Of a stretch of 5,449 nucleotides of DNA, positions 5,378-5,449 are shown piece after piece. A model generated the notes under the pieces. It did not search any database, was not told where the DNA came from, and saw nothing but the letters and a program-made list of their open reading frames with translations. Position 1 is the first letter of the stretch; each line of letters opens with the position of its first letter. A program made the translations under genes and the position numbers. The stretch is from Chloroflexota bacterium (GTDB lineage Bacteria > Chloroflexota > Dehalococcoidia > SAR202 > UBA11138), in assembly GCA_022561955.1 (NCBI GenBank), contig JADFQF010000134.1:1-5449 (forward strand). The letters are read 5' to 3'.

Positions 5378-5429
5378 CCAGAGGGGGCATTCCTGCTCTG
5401 GCAGAGGGCCTGGGGGATGTGCCCCCAGG
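5378..5429. repeat. Tandem hairpins near the window end
   Basis: CCAGAG (5378-5383) pairs with CTCTGG (5396-5401). Directly after it, CCTGGGGG (5409-5416) pairs perfectly with CCCCCAGG (5422-5429) around an ATGTG loop. The A-rich ACAAAAACAA that follows is not a T-run on the plus strand, so this is not a standard terminator for the upstream gene. It resembles G/C-rich palindromic repeats I recall from SAR202-type genomes, but that link is from memory. Confidence 0.5.
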
Positions 5430-5449
5430 AACAAAAACAACCCGAGGGC

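Larger units (their letters stand above)
5158..5449. other. Gene-free right end with repeats only
   Basis: No plausible coding frame is seen in these 292 bases. Bases 5158-5263 have no recognisable structure. Bases 5264-5337 hold a nested pair of palindromic elements, 5341-5377 is plain sequence, and 5378-5429 holds two hairpins. The next gene must lie beyond the window. Confidence 0.6.

Overview
The window looks like a chromosomal segment of an uncultivated, fairly GC-rich bacterium. The gene set (class IV aminotransferase, a divergent DHDPS-family aldolase, a small MOSC protein, a PAL-like NHL propeller protein, a DUF3500 protein) and the abundant palindromic intergenic repeats resemble marine Chloroflexota of the SAR202/Dehalococcoidia type. 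That assignment is an inference from memory of such genomes; no marker gene is present.

Layout: (1) 2-571, the 3' part of a class IV PLP aminotransferase gene whose start lies outside the window. (2) 572-1170, about 600 bp without a gene, built from duplicated and decayed repeat units. (3) 1171-2070, a DHDPS-family protein that keeps the Schiff-base lysine but lacks the catalytic tyrosine. (4) 2071-2365, a convergent intergenic region with two repeat units facing each other. (5) 2366-2809 on the minus strand, a single-domain MOSC protein. (6) 2810-2996, a divergent promoter region with an extended -10 box framed by an inverted repeat. (7) 2997-3947, an NHL propeller protein that keeps the active-site residues of peptidyl-alpha-hydroxyglycine alpha-amidating lyase. 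(8) 3948-4112, a spacer with a good sigma70-type promoter. (9) 4113-5105, a full-length DUF3500 protein closed by a strong terminator at 5124-5157. (10) 5158-5449, no gene, but another nested repeat and a hairpin cluster.

The genes do not form an obvious pathway. Most have their own ribosome binding site, spacers over 150 bp and, in places, their own promoter or terminator, so they are probably separate transcription units.

The most distinctive content is a family of about 45-bp palindromic elements with seven recognisable copies. Its consensus is GTCCGACTCC, then 9-10 variable bases, TATCTTCGGACTCCG, about 5 variable bases, GCGGA. Four copies sit at the same position of a second hairpin repeat, at the 5' edge of its 11-nt loop, although the hairpin arms differ and co-vary. 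Two copies are themselves interrupted by another copy. This looks like a non-autonomous, target-specific miniature element that inserts into repeats, including its own.
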